NCBI GenBank assembly: GCA_013397865.1
Contig: VZTI01005567.1
Coordinates: 186,001-250,000 of the forward strand
Direction of reading: 5' to 3'
Length of the DNA: 64,000 bases
DNA from: Struthidea cinerea
Lineage: Eukaryota; Chordata; Aves; Passeriformes; Corcoracidae
A model generated the notes under the pieces. That model did not search any database. It had not been told where the DNA came from and saw only the letters and a program-made list of their open reading frames with translations. Made by a program: the position numbers and the translations under genes. Below, in pieces: positions 62,365 through 64,000 of this stretch (the first letter of the stretch is position 1; each line of letters starts with the position of its first letter).

Positions 62365-62424
62365 CCCGTGTAAAAACCAACCCACAGCCAGAGCACCCCA
62401 GCAACCATTAAGCAGTTCTTAACA

Positions 62425-64000
62425 TGTGATATTAATAACTCATAATACAATTCATAACCCACAGAACGTATGGTGAAAGCCAACTCTCAATAATTTGTCT
62501 GTAACACCAGCTCAGTGCTAAAACCTGCTCTTTTTGCTTATTTGAATTTCTATGTTCAAGCAATAGGAGCACAATCTTAAGTGTATGAAAAGGTAACATG
62601 GAACTTGCTAACTGATCCTCTTTCCCACACAAGCTTTCTTGAGCATTTACTTTGTTGTTAGCTCATAGTCTGCTCCAGACACCTCCCTGCGAGTGCTCAG
62701 TATCTTCTTGCTTGCTTTGATTATTGCCTTCCTGCTTAAGCCATCACGAGCTTGTTTGTATTTGATTGTTTATTATTAAGACTGTATACTATTCCTTTTC
62801 TAGCTCTGTTAATGCTCACACTATCTATCTGTCACTCTAGAGGGGACAGTTAAGTGCCTGGTGTGGAAAGTGGCAGATTATCGTGTCTTCTAAGATCTAG
62901 CAGCAGATACTGATCTTTATAAAAAAGATTATTAAAGCTTTGCCCAAAATTGTAACATTTCTGCAGACAAAATCCTATTTAACCAATTCCCAAGTGTCAG
63001 TCCTTCATTTTCTATCTTTTCTAAAACAATAACCTGTGGAACTGATCCTGAGTTAGAGACTAGTAGCTTCTTTCTTCATTACTAATTGATGCAAAGAAAT
63101 GCTTAGAAAACAGTTAATGTTTTGCAGCAATTCAGTAAAAAAGTGAATTCGGGGATATTCATTGATGTTGAAACTTTAATGGTTGTTATCTAACAAAATT
63201 CTTGGGTGAGACATAACAATTTGTTATTTAAAAGCATTTACTTTCCAAATTAAGGGTTAGCATTCGTAGCTACAGCATCTCGCAAGCACCCCATAACTGG
63301 ACCAGGCACAAAAATGAAAGTCTATTTGAGGCATTACACTCACCTGGTCAGAGCTATAGCTATAGTTTTTAACTGTTGTTTTGGGAAACAATGTCTTATG
63401 CGAAAAGTATGTAAATGTTGCATAAAATTATTGGGAAGTAGGTGTGGAAGGTGAAGAGGTCTCCTAGTCCATCCTGTCTCAAAGCAGGGTTGTACCTGTC
63501 TGTGTCAGCACAGCAAACTCATTACAGGTATTACTGTGTCTTCAGTCCACCAAAGGACATGGAAAGCAGATTTTTTTTATCTTTACAGAAGCCTTTTAAA
63601 GACTCTTATGTTCTTTCAGATTCTTCTTTATGTGTGTAAATCATTCTAATTCTTTTGGTCTTGTTTGTTCTGTGGTTTAGCCTCTGATCGTTTTTATTGC
63701 TTTTAACTGTAGTCTTTGTAACTAATGCGCATCTTTGCTGAAGCTGTGACTTGACCCCCACTGAGCACTGCAGGGTTAATTCACATGGCTGGCAAAGCTT
63801 ATTCCTGTGTGTACTTCTGGGCAAGTCCTTGCTATCTTTGCAGCCTCTTGGGACCAGTCATTTCTGTTCAGCTCCTGACCCAAGATCATGCACAGATCTC
63901 CAGCTGTACTTCTGTGCTTGGCTCTGTTGTCAAACATTTGCATCTGTCTTTACTGAAATCCATCAGTAGGAATCTTTAGGCCTTTTCTCAATCCTTTCCA
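62425..64000. other. KCNIP4 intron to window end, no recognised feature
   Basis: AT-rich intron. No exon, RNA gene or named repeat is recognised. Open frames at 63442-63979 are short and overlap on opposite strands. Confidence 0.5.

Larger units (their letters stand above)
61750..62424 (-). mobile_element. probable solo LTR of an endogenous retrovirus
   Basis: Seen: the + strand starts TGTTACAG and ends CTTAACA, giving TGTTA/TAACA inverted termini over 675 bp. On the - strand there is a GC box and a TATA box in promoter order. Downstream of them comes an A/T-rich AATAAC word resembling a degraded polyadenylation signal. In U3, upstream of the promoter, is a 49-bp tandem array. This layout (TG...CA ends, U3 enhancer repeats, core promoter, poly-A-like signal) is that of a retroviral LTR read on the - strand. 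No polypurine tract, clear primer-binding site, gag/pol/env remnant or target-site duplication is recognised next to it, which favours an old solo LTR. The termini are my best fit and could be off. I cannot name the family. Confidence 0.6.

Noticed and set aside
61847..62422. 191-, 145- and 148-codon open frames on the + strand
   Set aside because: They are one 49-bp tandem repeat read in three frames, inside a probable LTR; the same peptide cycles through all three.
57806..64000. Possible further KCNIP4 exons (shared EF-hand exon or a KChIP4d-type first exon)
   Set aside because: I looked for the expected residues and did not see them on the + strand; they probably lie beyond the window.

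Overview
The window is vertebrate nuclear DNA, almost certainly from a bird and probably a passerine or other neoavian. The evidence is several CR1 retrotransposon fragments of avian or reptilian type (one with the bird-typical 3' end), an avian-type LTR fragment beginning TGTCACGGTTTAACCCC, an AT-rich background without dense coding, and two CpG-rich islets. No bacterial, plasmid or phage feature is present.

The gene content I can support is two alternative 5' coding exons of KCNIP4 (Kv channel-interacting protein 4, KChIP4), both on the + strand. The first, at 13355-13454, encodes the KChIP4a N-terminus (MNLEGLEMI...). The second, at 57697-57805, encodes the KChIP4e N-terminus (...ESEGLQTLGIVVVV...). 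Both encode a short hydrophobic segment of the KIS type (K-channel inactivation suppressor). Both end in phase 1 at a GT donor, so each would supply the G of a GAC (Asp) codon completed by the shared downstream exon, which lies outside this window. Everything else is best read as intron or upstream sequence of this very large gene. For transcripts starting further upstream, the whole window is intron.

Region by region: 1-13354 is upstream or intronic DNA with a CpG islet near 1.1-1.4 kb, a CR1 fragment at 10.6-11.0 kb and an (ATCT)n microsatellite at 12.1 kb. 13355-13454 is the KChIP4a exon. 13455-57696 is intron containing a short CR1 (19.8 kb), a 13-bp minisatellite (21.4 kb), a long old CR1 (24.4-25.7 kb), an LTR fragment (26.5 kb), a strong CpG islet with a (GGGCA)n tract (31.4-31.6 kb), an assembly gap in a G homopolymer (34.6 kb), a CR1 (41.7-42.2 kb) and an ancient + strand CR1 (53.0-53.9 kb). 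A second gap (57.49-57.53 kb) lies about 170 bp upstream of the KChIP4e exon. 57806-64000 is intron holding what looks like a 675-bp solo LTR on the - strand (61750-62424), with its own GC box and TATA box and six 49-bp tandem repeats in U3.

How the parts act together: alternative promoters ahead of the two exons would choose the membrane-associated N-terminus of an otherwise common calcium-binding KChIP4 core, which sets Kv4 (A-type) channel trafficking and inactivation. The CpG islets and the LTR promoter are candidate extra start sites in or antisense to the gene; this is inference. The many other open reading frames show no recognisable protein and are treated as chance. Human reference sequences and repeat consensus sequences were compared from memory, not by alignment.
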